DNA of 52,182 bases, from NCBI GenBank assembly GCA_025981625.1, contig JAICXF010000006.1, forward strand, positions 1 through 52,182, given 5' to 3'. Made by a program: the position numbers and the translations under genes. Below are positions 8,145 through 16,732 of the stretch, in pieces (position 1 is the first letter of the stretch; each line of letters begins with the position of its first letter). The notes below the pieces were generated by a model, which worked only from the letters and a program-made list of their open reading frames with translations, made no database searches and had not been told where the DNA came from. The stretch comes from Sphingomonas sp. GTDB taxonomy: Bacteria > Pseudomonadota > Alphaproteobacteria > Sphingomonadales > Sphingomonadaceae.

Positions 8145-9394
8145 GCGTCGAGACGATCACCCTCGGCTGCCGGCTGAACTTCGCCGAAAGCGAGACCATC
8201 GCCCGCACTGCGCCCGCCGATGAAGACTGGATCGTCGTCAACAGCTGTGCGGTGACCAGTGAAGCCGTGCGCCAGACGCGCCAGGCGATCCGCCGCGCAC
8301 ACCGGCAGCGGCCCCAGGCGAAGATGCTCGTGACAGGCTGCGCGGCAGAGCTCGACTCGGCGTCTTTGGCAGCGATGGCGGGCGTCAGTCGCGTCATCGG
8401 GAATGCGGAAAAGCTGCGGGCGTTCTCGCCCACTCGTCATCCCGGGGTTGACCCGGGACCCGCTTTTCTTCCTTCGTCTTCAAAGAGAAGGCAGGCCCCG
8501 GCTCAGGGCCGGGGTGACGAATATCGTGACGTCATGGCGCCATCGGGGTTCATGGGCCACGTCCGCAGCTTCGTCGCCATCCAGACCGGCTGCGACCACC
8601 GCTGCACCTTCTGTTCGATCTGGCAGGCGCGTGGCCCAAGCTTGTCGATGCCGTTCCACGCGATCCACGACGCCGTCGCCCGCGAGATCGACCGGGGCGC
8701 GAAGGAGATCGTGCTGACCGGCGTGGACATCACGGAATATGAAGGCGGCCTGGGAAAGCTTTGCGCGCGTCTGCTCGCGGCAGAACCGCGGCTTCAGCGG
8801 CTGCGCCTGTCGTCGGTCGACAGCATCGAGATCGATGAGGCGCTGTTCGAGCTGATCGCCGGCGAGCCGCGGCTGATGCCGCATTTCCATCTCTCGCTGC
8901 AGGCCGGGGACGATCTGATCCTCAAGCGGATGAAGCGCCGCCACAGCCGCGCCGATGCAGTCCGCACCGTGGAACGGATCAAGTCTGCCCGAGCGGACGC
9001 AACCATTGGCGCCGACCTCATTGCCGGATTTCCGACCGAAACTGAGAAAATGGCACTTAACAGCTTGCGATTACTTGAAGATTGCGACGTTATCTTCGCT
9101 CACATATTTCCCTTCTCGCCGCGGCCGAACACACCCGCCGCGCGGATGCCGCAACTCGCACCGGAGGTGATCAAGGCGCGTGCGGCCCGGCTCCGCCAGG
9201 CCGCGGCAGCTCGTCGCGAGCGCTGGCTGGAGCGCCTGATCGGCTCCAGCCAATCTGTCCTGATCGAGAACAATGCGAAGGGCCACACCGACAGCTTCGC
9301 GCCCGTGACGATCGACGGCGCCATGCGCGGCTATAGCGGGGCCGCCCTTATAACCGGCCGGGGCGGAGACGTGTTGACGGCGGTCTGGGCATGA
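8141..9394 (+). CDS. mtaB: tRNA t6A37 methylthiotransferase MtaB, with an in-frame repeat insertion
   Basis: MtaB is a radical-SAM enzyme that turns t6A37 of tRNA into ms2t6A. The 417-residue protein has the N-terminal UPF0004 domain with cluster cysteines C10, C36 and C67. The radical-SAM motif CDHRCTFC gives C151, C155 and C158, and a TRAM-like tail follows. Between the two domains, residues 99-127 (RHPGVDPGPAFLP, then SKRRQAPAQGRGD) do not look like the family. They are encoded by an 87-base palindromic repeat (8434-8520). Its length is exactly 29 codons, so the frame is kept. Both catalytic centres look intact. The ATG at 8141 overlaps the dapF stop by 4 bases. Confidence 0.95.
   Translation: MSVETITLGCRLNFAESETIARTAPADEDWIVVNSCAVTSEAVRQTRQAIRRAHRQRPQAKMLVTGCAAELDSASLAAMAGVSRVIGNAEKLRAFSPTRHPGVDPGPAFLPSSSKRRQAPAQGRGDEYRDVMAPSGFMGHVRSFVAIQTGCDHRCTFCSIWQARGPSLSMPFHAIHDAVAREIDRGAKEIVLTGVDITEYEGGLGKLCARLLAAEPRLQRLRLSSVDSIEIDEALFELIAGEPRLMPHFHLSLQAGDDLILKRMKRRHSRADAVRTVERIKSARADATIGADLIAGFPTETEKMALNSLRLLEDCDVIFAHIFPFSPRPNTPAARMPQLAPEVIKARAARLRQAAAARRERWLERLIGSSQSVLIENNAKGHTDSFAPVTIDGAMRGYSGAALITGRGGDVLTAVWA
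8434..8520. repeat. 87-base palindromic repeat inserted inside mtaB
   Basis: The ends are inverted: TCGTCATCCCGGGG on the left and CCGGGGTGACGA on the right. Further complementary GC-rich arms lie inside (ACCCGGGACC, GGCCCCGGCTC). The shape matches the short dispersed palindromic elements common in sphingomonad genomes. It lies fully inside the mtaB reading frame and is a multiple of three. It encodes a linker between the UPF0004 and radical-SAM domains. Confidence 0.8.
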
Positions 9395-10308
9395 GTTGGC
9401 TCGACCGCCTGCGCGGCGGGTTCCAGAAGACGGCTGATCGCGTTGCCGACAATCTGACCGGCCTTACCAGCCGAGCCGCGCTCGACACCTCGACCCTCGA
9501 CGACATCGAGGAAGCGCTGATCGCCTCCGATCTCGGACCCGAGGCGTCGCACCGCATTCGCGAGGCCATCGCGCGCCAGAAATTCGAGCGCCTGGACGAG
9601 CGCGGCCTCCGCTCGATGCTCGCAGACGAAATCGAGAAGATCTTGGCCCCGGTAGCCAAGCCACTGGAAGTCTGGGGATTTCCGCGCCCCCACGTCATCC
9701 TGGTCATCGGCGTGAATGGGTCGGGCAAAACCACGACCATCGGCAAGCTCGCTCATTGGCTGAAGGAGCAGGATTATGGCGTCCTGCTCGCCGCGGGGGA
9801 CACGTTCCGGGCAGCGGCGATCGAGCAGCTTCAGATCTGGGGCGATCGCATCGGCGCACCCGTCATCGCCGGCAAGGAAGGCGGCGATGCGGCCGGCATC
9901 GTCTTCGATGGCGTGAAACAGGCGACCGCGACCGGTGAGGATGTGCTGATCGTCGACACCGCCGGGCGCCTCCACAACAAGGCGCATTTGATGGACGAGC
10001 TGGCGAAGATCCGCCGCGTGCTCGGCCGTCTCAATCCCGAAGCGCCGCAGGATGTGCTGCTCGTGCTCGACGCGACGACGGGCCAGAACGCGCTTGCGCA
10101 GGTCGAGGTCTTTCGTGAAACGGCGGGGGTGACGGGGCTCATCATGACCAAGCTGGACGGCACCGCCCGCGGTGGCATCCTTGTCGCCGCGGCCGAGAAG
10201 TTCGGGCTTCCGATCCATGCGATCGGAGTCGGCGAAACCGCCGACGACCTCCGCCCCTTCGATGCGCGCGCCGTCGCCCGCGCCATCGCCGGACTGCCAC
10301 CGCAATGA
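9391..10308 (+). CDS. ftsY: SRP receptor GTPase FtsY
   Basis: FtsY docks the Ffh-ribosome complex at the inner membrane. The 305-residue protein consists of the NG domains only; the long acidic N-terminal A domain of enterobacterial FtsY is missing. A short amphipathic start (MSWLDRLRGGFQKTADRV) may give membrane contact. P-loop GVNGSGKTTT near residue 108, DTFRAAAIEQL near residue 135, DTAGRLHNKAHLM near residue 189, and TKLDGTARGG near residue 252 are all present. It overlaps mtaB and the septation gene by 4 bases each. Its partner ffh is in the same window. Confidence 0.98.
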   Translation: MSWLDRLRGGFQKTADRVADNLTGLTSRAALDTSTLDDIEEALIASDLGPEASHRIREAIARQKFERLDERGLRSMLADEIEKILAPVAKPLEVWGFPRPHVILVIGVNGSGKTTTIGKLAHWLKEQDYGVLLAAGDTFRAAAIEQLQIWGDRIGAPVIAGKEGGDAAGIVFDGVKQATATGEDVLIVDTAGRLHNKAHLMDELAKIRRVLGRLNPEAPQDVLLVLDATTGQNALAQVEVFRETAGVTGLIMTKLDGTARGGILVAAAEKFGLPIHAIGVGETADDLRPFDARAVARAIAGLPPQ

Positions 10309-10919
10309 GCGCGACACAGGAGCCGCAGGGCGCGTCGAAGCTGCTGATCGATCTGGGGCCGTTGCTGGCCTTTTTCCTGGTCAACTTCCTCGCGCCGGTG
10401 CCCGCCGTGCTGAAGATCTTCGTGGCGACCGGCGCCTTCATGGTGGCGATGATCGCGGCAATGCTGTTTTCGGCGATTCGCTATCACCGCGTCTCACCGC
10501 TGCTCTGGTTCTCCGGGATCATGGTCGTCGTTCTCGGCGGCCTCACGATCTGGCTGCACAACGAGAGCTTCATCAAGATGAAGCCGACGCTGTACTATGT
10601 GCTGGTGTCGGGCTTGCTATGGTTCGGCCTCGCGACCGACCGGCCGCTTCTGCAGAGGGTCCTTGGCTCCACTTACCCCGGCCTCGATGAGAGGGGCTGG
10701 ACCAAGCTCACACGCAACTGGGCGGCCTTCTTTGCGTTCATGGCCATTCTCAACGAGGCTGTCTGGCGCAACAGCTCGACCAACTTCTGGATCGGGTTCA
10801 AGCTGTGGGGCGCTCTGCCCCTCACCTTCCTGTTCGCTGCCGCGAATATCCCCATGCTGCTGCGGCATGGCTTGATGAAGGAAGACGCCGTTCCCGTCGA
10901 ACCGGGGCCAGTCGAATGA
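10305..10919 (+). CDS. yciB: Inner-membrane septation protein A (YciB/IspZ family)
   Basis: A 204-residue polytopic membrane protein of the YciB/intracellular septation protein A family, linked to cell-envelope synthesis and division. It opens with [20 protein letters not shown], characteristic of the family, and has about five transmembrane segments. The family segments [18 protein letters not shown] (residue 84 onward) and [17 protein letters not shown] are present. It overlaps ftsY and the ABC ATPase gene by 4 bases each, so it is probably co-translated with them. Confidence 0.92.
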   Translation: MSATQEPQGASKLLIDLGPLLAFFLVNFLAPVPAVLKIFVATGAFMVAMIAAMLFSAIRYHRVSPLLWFSGIMVVVLGGLTIWLHNESFIKMKPTLYYVLVSGLLWFGLATDRPLLQRVLGSTYPGLDERGWTKLTRNWAAFFAFMAILNEAVWRNSSTNFWIGFKLWGALPLTFLFAAANIPMLLRHGLMKEDAVPVEPGPVE

Positions 10920-11854
10920 CCGACACGATCCTCTCGATCCGCAAGCTGCGGAAGGCCTATGGCACGGGAGTCGAGGCGCTGAAATCAGTCGACTTGGACA
11001 TCAACCGAGGCGAGATATTCGCGCTGCTCGGTCCCAACGGCGCCGGCAAGACGAGCTTGATCAACATCATCTGCGGGATCGTGACGCCCACCAGCGGCGA
11101 GGTGCTGGTCGATGGTCGCAATTGGCGCGATGATTTCCGTCACGCACGGAGCCGCATCGGCCTGGTTCCGCAGGAGCTGACCACCGAGGCGTTCGAGCCC
11201 GTCTGGAACACGGTGACCTTCTCACGCGGGCTGTTCGGCAAGCCGCGTAGCGATGCCTTCACCGAGGACCTGCTCAAGCGGCTGTCGCTGTGGGACAAGC
11301 GCAAGACGATCATGATGCACCTGTCGGGGGGAATGAAGCGCCGGGTGATGATCGCCAAGGCGCTGAGCCACGAGCCGGAGATCCTGTTTCTGGACGAGCC
11401 GACGGCCGGTGTGGACGTCGAGCTCCGCCGTGACATGTGGGAGCTGGTGCGCAAGCTCCGTGAGGGCGGGACGACGATCATCCTCACCACTCACTACATC
11501 GAGGAAGCGGAGGAGATGGCAGACCGAGTCGGGGTGATCAGTCGCGGCGAGCTTATCGCCGTCGACGAGAAGAAGTCCCTGATGGCCAAGATGGGCCGGA
11601 AAACGCTCGACATCGTGCTTGCCGATCCGGTTGCGACTCTCCCGCCGGAATTATCGGACTGGAATGTGGAGCTGAATGACGACGGCCACATGCTCCGCTA
11701 CCAGTTCGACAGCCACGCCGAGCGGACCGGCATCGCTTCGCTGATGCGGCGCCTGGGCGAACTCGGCATCGGCTACAAGGACCTGTCGACGCACCAGTCG
11801 AGCCTCGAGGACATCTTCGTCGAGCTGGTCCACCAGCCGAGGACGGGACCATGA
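10916..11854 (+). CDS. ABC-2 type transporter ATP-binding protein (YadG-like)
   Basis: A 312-residue ABC ATPase that should energise the permease encoded next. Walker [10 protein letters not shown] is near residues 39-47, the signature LSGGMKRR near residue 138, Walker [13 protein letters not shown] near residue 157, and the H-loop [11 protein letters not shown] near residue 194. A C-terminal extension (about 230-312) is typical of the exporter-type DRA/YadG subfamily. The ATG at 10916 overlaps the previous stop by 4 bases. Substrate is unknown; envelope lipids, polysaccharide or drugs are all possible. Confidence 0.93.
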   Translation: MTDTILSIRKLRKAYGTGVEALKSVDLDINRGEIFALLGPNGAGKTSLINIICGIVTPTSGEVLVDGRNWRDDFRHARSRIGLVPQELTTEAFEPVWNTVTFSRGLFGKPRSDAFTEDLLKRLSLWDKRKTIMMHLSGGMKRRVMIAKALSHEPEILFLDEPTAGVDVELRRDMWELVRKLREGGTTIILTTHYIEEAEEMADRVGVISRGELIAVDEKKSLMAKMGRKTLDIVLADPVATLPPELSDWNVELNDDGHMLRYQFDSHAERTGIASLMRRLGELGIGYKDLSTHQSSLEDIFVELVHQPRTGP

Positions 11855-12612
11855 ACGGCCACGGCATCTCGGCCATCTATCGGTTCGAAATGGCTCGCTG
11901 GAAGCGAACGCTATGGCAGAGCCTGATCACGCCGGTGATCACGACCGCGCTCTATTTCGTCGTGTTCGGATCGGCTCTGGGTAGCCGGATGACCTCGATG
12001 GATGGAGTCAGCTTCGGCGCGTTCATCGTGCCCGGCCTGACGCTTCTCAGCGTGTTCATGCAGTCGATCTTCAACGCAAGCTTCGGCATTTATTTTCCGA
12101 AGTTTACCGGCACGATTTACGAGCTTCTCTCAGCACCGATCTCCAGTTTCGAAGCAGTGCTAGCCTATGTCGGCGCGGCGGTGACGAAATCGGTGATCCT
12201 GGCCCTCGTGACCCTCGCGACCGCCACCTTGTTCGTGCCGGTGCATGTCGATCATCCGCTCGCGATGATCCTGTTCCTGGTGGGAATCAGCACCGGGTTT
12301 TGCCTGTTCGGCTTCGCGATCGGCGTCTGGGCCCAGAATTTCGAGCAGCTGCAGATCATCCCGATGCTGATCATCACGCCGCTGACCTTCCTCGGCGGCG
12401 CCTTCTACTCGGTGAAGGCGCTCCACGACCCCTTCCGGACGATCACGCTCTTCAACCCCATCGTTCACGTGATCAGCGGCTTCCGCTGGAGCTTCTATTC
12501 GGTCGCCGACGTGCCGGTCTGGTCGAGCGTGCTCGTCACCCTGGCGATTATCGCCATCTGCATGGCGGTTATCGCCTGGATGTTCCGGACCGGCTACCGG
12601 CTCAAGCAGTAA
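11851..12612 (+). CDS. ABC-2 type transporter permease (YadH-like)
   Basis: A 253-residue membrane protein with six predicted transmembrane segments, the size of E. coli YadH. It begins with a short cytoplasmic end ([18 protein letters not shown]), then [20 protein letters not shown]. The conserved ABC-2 segment [20 protein letters not shown] is near residue 183, followed by the last helix and a basic tail. It overlaps the ATPase gene by 4 bases. Its 3' end overlaps the convergent sodB by 11 bases. Confidence 0.92.
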   Translation: MNGHGISAIYRFEMARWKRTLWQSLITPVITTALYFVVFGSALGSRMTSMDGVSFGAFIVPGLTLLSVFMQSIFNASFGIYFPKFTGTIYELLSAPISSFEAVLAYVGAAVTKSVILALVTLATATLFVPVHVDHPLAMILFLVGISTGFCLFGFAIGVWAQNFEQLQIIPMLIITPLTFLGGAFYSVKALHDPFRTITLFNPIVHVISGFRWSFYSVADVPVWSSVLVTLAIIAICMAVIAWMFRTGYRLKQ

Positions 12613-13252
12613 CGCTCGCCTCGGCGCCCTGCTGGTTGGCACGTTCGGCGCCCTGGCTGTCGAGGTTCTGGGCAACGAAGTCCCAGTTGACGATGTTCGA
12701 CAGCACGCTTGTCGCAAACCGCGGCCGCTCGTTGCGATAGTCGATGTAATAAGCATGCTCCCACACATCGAGCGTGAACAGCGGCACCATGCCGTCGTGG
12801 ACGATCGGAGTGTCGGCGTCATGCAGCGATGTCACCCGGAGACTGCCTCGGTCGAGCACGAGCCATGCCCAGCCGCTGGCGAAATGGTTGACGGCTTCCT
12901 CCTGAAGCTTCTGAAGCAGCGCTTCGGTATTGCCGAAGCCGTCCTCGATCAGCTTGGCGAGCTTGCCGTCAGGCTTCTGCCCCTGGCTCGGAGCGAGGCA
13001 CTGCCAGAAAAAGCTGTGATTCCACAATTGGGCGCTGTTGTTGAACAGCTTGTTGTTGCCGGAACGCTTGGCGCCCTTGACGACGTCGAGCAGCGATCCG
13101 CCGCTCAGATCGCCCTCATTCTGCAGCAGCTCGTTGGTCTTGTTGACGTAGGCGCGATGGTGCTTGCCGTGGTGGTACTCGAGCGTTTCCGCCGACATCA
13201 CTGGCGCAAGCGCGTCCTTCGCGTAGGGAAGTTCTGGCAGCTGGAAAGCCAT
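12602..13252 (-). CDS. sodB: Superoxide dismutase, Fe type
   Basis: SodB converts superoxide to oxygen and hydrogen peroxide in the cytoplasm. The 216-residue protein has all four metal ligands: H27 in EYHHGKHH, H79 in QLWNHSFFWQCL, and D162 and H166 in LDVWEHAYYIDY. The segment around H79 (QLWNHSFFW) favours the iron form, though iron and manganese enzymes cannot always be separated by eye. The C-terminal tail beyond SNIVNWDFV, ending [17 protein letters not shown], is slightly longer than in E. coli. Its promoter should lie in 13253-13400, upstream of the ATG. Confidence 0.96.
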   Translation of the reverse strand: MAFQLPELPYAKDALAPVMSAETLEYHHGKHHRAYVNKTNELLQNEGDLSGGSLLDVVKGAKRSGNNKLFNNSAQLWNHSFFWQCLAPSQGQKPDGKLAKLIEDGFGNTEALLQKLQEEAVNHFASGWAWLVLDRGSLRVTSLHDADTPIVHDGMVPLFTLDVWEHAYYIDYRNERPRFATSVLSNIVNWDFVAQNLDSQGAERANQQGAEASVTA

Positions 13253-13400
13253 CTCGAGTCACTCCTTGCTGTGCCGGGACTTTCGGGTCCCTGGGCCTGA
13301 GCCCCCGCTCCCACCAATGCCAAATGCCGCCGCCACGCGCAAATTCAAGCCTGGAAGCGACGGCGAAACGATGTTTTGCGTCGGAACGCAAACGAGCCGG

Positions 13401-14444
13401 TCAGCCGGCGGTGTCCTGAAGCTTGTGGCGTTTGAGCGCGTGACGAAGCTGATCGTAGCTGAGATTCAGGGCCGCTGCAGTCGCGCGCTGGTTGAAACGG
13501 TTACGGCGAAGTGCGTCTTCAAGCAGCTCGCGCTCGTAGTTCGCAACGGCAGCGCGGAAATCGCTCGTAGACGCGTTGTTCGGCGGAGCCGCGGCAGTTG
13601 CGACGGGCTCGGGCTCATGTGCAGCGACAGGCGGCCCTTGAACGGGCGCCGAAGCGCTCGAGGCGGGCGCCCATGGCGAGTGAAACGGGTCGAAATTGAT
13701 CTCGTCGATCGGCCGTTCCGGGTCTTCATGCCGATACACCGCGCGTTCGACGACATTGCGGAGTTCGCGGACATTGCCAGGCCAGGGATAGGCTTCCAGC
13801 TCGGCCATCGCCCGAGGCGTAAAGCCTGGCCAGTTGGACCAGTCGAGCTCGACGCCCATGCGTCGGCCGAAATGCCCCGCAAGCAAGCTGATGTCCTCTT
13901 CCCGTGCCCGGAGCGGCGGAAGCGTGATGACCTCGAAGGACAGCCGATCGAGGAGATCGGCGCGGAACTTGCCCCGGTCGACTTGCGCCGGCAGGTTTTC
14001 GTTGGTCGCCGCGACAATGCGCACATCGACGGAGATTGGCTTCGATGCCCCGATCCGGGTGATCTCGCCATATTCGACGGCGCGCAGCAATCGGTCCTGG
14101 GCGGGCATCGAGAGGGTTCCAAGCTCGTCAAGGAACAACGTGCCGCCGTCGGCTTCCTCGAACCGTCCGTGGCGCGTCTTGGCGGCGCCCGTGAAGCTGC
14201 CCGCCTCGTGGCCAAACAGCTCGGCCTCGATCAAATTCTCCGGAAGCGCGGCGCAGTTCATGATGATCAGGGGGCCGGCCCACCGTGGTGACAGGTGGTG
14301 AAGACGCTCGGCAATCAGCTCCTTGCCCGTGCCGCGCTCACCGATCACAAGCACCGGGCGGTTGAGCGGCGCGGCCCGGCTGGCTCGCTCGACAGCGTCG
14401 AGGAAGGGCAGGCTCTGCCCTATGAACTGGTCTGACCGCTCCAC
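13401..14444 (-). CDS. pspF: Psp operon sigma-54 activator PspF
   Basis: A bacterial enhancer-binding protein that activates sigma-54 polymerase at the psp promoter; PspA normally inhibits it. The 347-residue protein has no N-terminal receiver, as in E. coli PspF. It has Walker A GERGTGKE, the sigma-54 contact loop GSFTGA (usually GAFTGA), Walker B GGTLFLDELG, and a C-terminal Fis-type helix-turn-helix (NQRATAAALNLSYDQLRHAL). A Pro/Ala-rich linker of about 45 residues precedes the HTH. I chose the GTG at 14444: it has GGGAAG at good spacing and makes the N-terminus match E. coli PspF. An in-frame ATG at 14483 is the alternative. It is divergent from pspA. Confidence 0.94.
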   Translation of the reverse strand: MERSDQFIGQSLPFLDAVERASRAAPLNRPVLVIGERGTGKELIAERLHHLSPRWAGPLIIMNCAALPENLIEAELFGHEAGSFTGAAKTRHGRFEEADGGTLFLDELGTLSMPAQDRLLRAVEYGEITRIGASKPISVDVRIVAATNENLPAQVDRGKFRADLLDRLSFEVITLPPLRAREEDISLLAGHFGRRMGVELDWSNWPGFTPRAMAELEAYPWPGNVRELRNVVERAVYRHEDPERPIDEINFDPFHSPWAPASSASAPVQGPPVAAHEPEPVATAAAPPNNASTSDFRAAVANYERELLEDALRRNRFNQRATAAALNLSYDQLRHALKRHKLQDTAG

Positions 14445-14470
14445 TATTCTTCCCACCAAAATCTGGCTGA

Positions 14471-14519
14471 CTGTTGGTGGCAAATCCCATCAGTTGGCAA
14501 GGATTTTCACCGCTGTTGG
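14471..14519. promoter_or_regulatory. Three C(T/A)GTTGG repeats, possible PspF sites
   Basis: CTGTTGG at 14471-14477, CAGTTGG at 14491-14497 and CTGTTGG at 14513-14519 recur at 20- and 22-base steps, close to two helical turns. Counting from a start near 14593 they lie at about -122 to -74. That is roughly where enhancer sites for PspF lie in E. coli. Assignment to PspF is inference. Confidence 0.4.
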
Positions 14520-14566
14520 ACTACCGGATTCGGCTTTTTATCGAAACTTCGCGGTTTTCCTCTAAA

Positions 14567-14582
14567 TGGCACGACCCTTGTA
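14567..14582 (+). promoter_or_regulatory. Sigma-54 promoter of the psp operon
   Basis: TGGCACGACCCTTGTA matches the sigma-54 consensus TGGCACG-N4-TTGCW with one change (C to T in the -12 element). It lies 50 bases ahead of the pspA start codon and is adjacent to the divergent activator gene pspF. Transcription should begin near 14593. Confidence 0.88.
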
Positions 14583-14631
14583 TGGAATGTGCACAGGTTC
14601 AGGGCCCTAACTTTCGAATGCGGAGTAGTGA

Positions 14632-15300
14632 ATGAGTATCTTTTCCCGGACACGGGACATTTTCGCGGCCAACATCACCGAGATGCTCGACCGCTCGGAG
14701 GATCCGGCGAAAATGATCCGGATGGTCATCCTAGAAATGGAGGAGACACTGGTCGAGGTCCGCGCCTCAGCGGCGCGCTGTATCGCCGATGCCAAGGAAA
14801 TGCGCCGTGCGCTCCACCGCCTGGACGAGCTTCAGAAGAACTGGACCGAAAAGGCAGAGCTTGCCCTGTCCAAGGAGCGCGAGGACCTCGCCAAGGCCGC
14901 GCTGATCGAGCGCCAGAAGGCCGCCGACATGGGGCAGGGGCTGCGCGACGAAATCAAGGTCATCGATGACACGCTGAAGAGCTACGAGGTGGACATCGCC
15001 AAGCTCCAGAACAAATTACGCGAGGCGCGCGCCCGTCAGAACGCTATCGCGGCGCGGTTCGAAAGCGCTGTGACCAGAGCCCGCGCCCGCGAGTTGCTCA
15101 ACGGCGGCCGGACCGAGGATGCCTTTTCGAAGTTCGAGATTCTCGAGCGCCGCGCCGACTTCGCCGAAGGCCGCGCCGATGCGCTCGGAATGACCGGGCC
15201 CAAAAGCCTGGAGGAAGAAATCGCCGAATTGAAGGCCGCCGAGTCGGTCGATGCCGAGCTCGAGGCCATGAAGGCCGCTCTGAAGGCCAGGGGAAAGTAA
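14632..15300 (+). CDS. pspA: Phage shock protein A
   Basis: PspA is a peripheral inner-membrane protein of the ESCRT-III/Vipp1 superfamily. It restrains PspF in unstressed cells and oligomerises on damaged membrane. The 222-residue protein is almost all coiled coil. It opens with an amphipathic helix (MSIFSRTRDIFAANITEML), followed by EDPAKMIRMVILEMEETLVE, the most conserved PspA segment. The family segment LNGGRTEDAFSKFEILERR lies near residue 155. Ribosome binding site GGAG precedes the ATG. It is the first gene after the sigma-54 promoter. Confidence 0.97.
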   Translation: MSIFSRTRDIFAANITEMLDRSEDPAKMIRMVILEMEETLVEVRASAARCIADAKEMRRALHRLDELQKNWTEKAELALSKEREDLAKAALIERQKAADMGQGLRDEIKVIDDTLKSYEVDIAKLQNKLREARARQNAIAARFESAVTRARARELLNGGRTEDAFSKFEILERRADFAEGRADALGMTGPKSLEEEIAELKAAESVDAELEAMKAALKARGK

Positions 15301-15306
15301 ACGGTT

Positions 15307-15567
15307 ATGGATACTGTCGTAATTGTCGCAATCTGCGTCGTTGGACTGCCGTGGGTGATCTTCCATTATATCACTAGGTGGAAAACTGCGGCGACGCTGA
15401 CGTCAGGCGACGAAAAACTGCTCGATGATCTGCACGAGGCCGCTAGGCGCCTGGATGACCGGCTGTGCACCATCGAACGCATCATGACGGCCGAGAATCC
15501 CAATTGGCGCCAGCAGTGCATGCCGGGCCGCGAGGCTAACGAACGCCTGCTGGTGGATGACAAATAA
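15307..15567 (+). CDS. pspB: Phage shock protein B
   Basis: PspB is a small inner-membrane protein that, with PspC, relays membrane stress to PspA. The 86-residue protein has one N-terminal transmembrane segment (residues 3-21, VVIVAICVVGLPWVIFHYI). A cytoplasmic helix ends in the family signature RLCTIERIMTAENPNWR (residues 52-68), matching the E. coli end LESILDAEHPNWR. About 18 extra residues follow the signature. It begins 6 bases after pspA. Confidence 0.92.
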   Translation: MDTVVIVAICVVGLPWVIFHYITRWKTAATLTSGDEKLLDDLHEAARRLDDRLCTIERIMTAENPNWRQQCMPGREANERLLVDDK

Positions 15568-15568
15568 G

Positions 15569-16054
15569 ATGGCTTACGATCGCTATCCCTCCCCCCGCGA
15601 ACGGTCCAACCGACCCGTGGAGCGCTCCAATCAGCCGCAATATCTGGATGAGCGTCCAGACTATTATCCAGATCAGCCGGCGAGCCGCACGCGCTTTTAC
15701 CGCGACAAGCGCAACGGCAAGCTATTTGGCGTCTGTGCCGGAATTGCCGATTATACCGGCTTTGATGTCAGTCTCGTACGGGTTTGCTTCCTCGCGGCGA
15801 TGTTCATGAGCGGCGGCGGCGTCCTGCCATTCTATCTCATCGCGGCGATGGTTACTCCGACCAAACCGGTGTCGCTGGAGCGCGTGGACCGCGAGGACCA
15901 GCGGTTCTGGCAAGGCGTCCGCGCATCGCCGGCACGCGCGGCGCGGGATATTCGCTCCCGGTTCAAGGACATTGACCGGCGGCTCGCCGACATCGAGAGC
16001 TATGTCACGACCGAGAACCGCTCGCTCGCCCGCGAGATCGAGCAACTGCGCTAG
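15569..16054 (+). CDS. pspC: Phage shock protein C (PspC-domain membrane protein)
   Basis: PspC is the inner-membrane stress sensor of the Psp system. The 161-residue protein has a hydrophilic Pro/Arg-rich N-terminus and then the PspC domain from about residue 45 (KRNGKLFGVCAGIADYTGFD). One long hydrophobic stretch follows (VRVCFLAAMFMSGGGVLPFY). The cytoplasmic coiled-coil end reads RLADIESYVTTENRSLAREI, which resembles the end of pspB and the four following small proteins. The ATG at 15569 is one base after the pspB stop; an in-frame ATG at 15557 inside pspB is possible. Confidence 0.9.
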   Translation: MAYDRYPSPRERSNRPVERSNQPQYLDERPDYYPDQPASRTRFYRDKRNGKLFGVCAGIADYTGFDVSLVRVCFLAAMFMSGGGVLPFYLIAAMVTPTKPVSLERVDREDQRFWQGVRASPARAARDIRSRFKDIDRRLADIESYVTTENRSLAREIEQLR

Positions 16055-16078
16055 TCCCGAAAGCAAAGGGGGAAATTC

Positions 16079-16423
16079 ATGAATCCGGACGTCATGCAGA
16101 TTATCAGGCTGCTTGCGGGCTTCGTGCCATTCATCGCCGTCATCGTGGCGCTGGCCGTTGGCGGGTCGCTGCTGAACACCTGGATTCGGGTCAAGAACGG
16201 CTATCCGCTGCAGAATTCGTGGGGACTGCCAATCCATCCGAAGACGGATGGTGAAACCATGGAGCGAGTACGGCTGCTCACTGCCGAGAATGCCCAGCTG
16301 CGCGCTGAGCTCGGCTCGATCAAGGACCGGCTCGAGACGCTGGAACGCATCGCAACCGATCAACCATCGAAACTCGCTCGCGATATCGACGCGCTGACCA
16401 TCGACAAGGGAGGAAATGCATAA
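16079..16423 (+). CDS. PspB-like small membrane/coiled-coil protein 1
   Basis: A 114-residue protein, not a named family member I recognise. It has one long transmembrane segment (residues 8-33, IIRLLAGFVPFIAVIVALAV) and a charged loop with GYPLQNSWGLPIHP. A coiled coil from about 61 to 106 carries RLETLERIATD at 84-94, equivalent to the PspB signature. It ends KLARDIDALTIDKGGNA. GGGGGAAA provides a strong ribosome binding site. It follows pspC by 24 bases and overlaps the next gene by one base, so it is probably part of the sigma-54 psp transcript. Confidence 0.8.
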   Translation: MNPDVMQIIRLLAGFVPFIAVIVALAVGGSLLNTWIRVKNGYPLQNSWGLPIHPKTDGETMERVRLLTAENAQLRAELGSIKDRLETLERIATDQPSKLARDIDALTIDKGGNA

Positions 16424-16722
16424 TGCAGCCGAACGATATCCTCGCGATGTTCATTCTGATCCTCATTCCCACGATCCTGCTGATCTACGTGTTTCGGCGC
16501 TGGTTCAGCTACAAGGAGAAGCAGCTTGAAGTTCAGGCGCGGTCAACGGCCGAGCGCGCGGCGGAATATGCCGTCAGCAACAACGAGCTCGAACAGCGGG
16601 TTCGAGTGCTCGAGCAGATCGTGACCGACAGTGGCGCCCAGACCGCGGCACAGATCGAAGCACTCCGGGGCGATCGACAATTGAAGCGGCAGGAATCGCT
16701 GCCCACATCCACGGCTCAATGA
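16423..16722 (+). CDS. PspB-like small membrane/coiled-coil protein 2
   Basis: A 99-residue protein with one transmembrane helix (residues 6-24, ILAMFILILIPTILLIYVF), a basic flank (RRWFSYKEKQ) and a cytoplasmic coiled coil. The coil contains RVRVLEQIVTD at 59-69, followed by AAQIEALRGDRQL. The next protein has RLRVLEQIVTD and SQIEALRDRD in the same places, so the two are close paralogues. Its start overlaps the previous stop by one base. The function is inferred from position in the psp operon. Confidence 0.8.
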   Translation: MQPNDILAMFILILIPTILLIYVFRRWFSYKEKQLEVQARSTAERAAEYAVSNNELEQRVRVLEQIVTDSGAQTAAQIEALRGDRQLKRQESLPTSTAQ

Positions 16723-16732
16723 GGGGCGCCAG

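Noticed and set aside
13266..14291. Plus-strand 341-codon frame opposite pspF
   Set aside because: Antisense to PspF, whose AAA+ motifs are clear; no independent domain or ribosome binding site.
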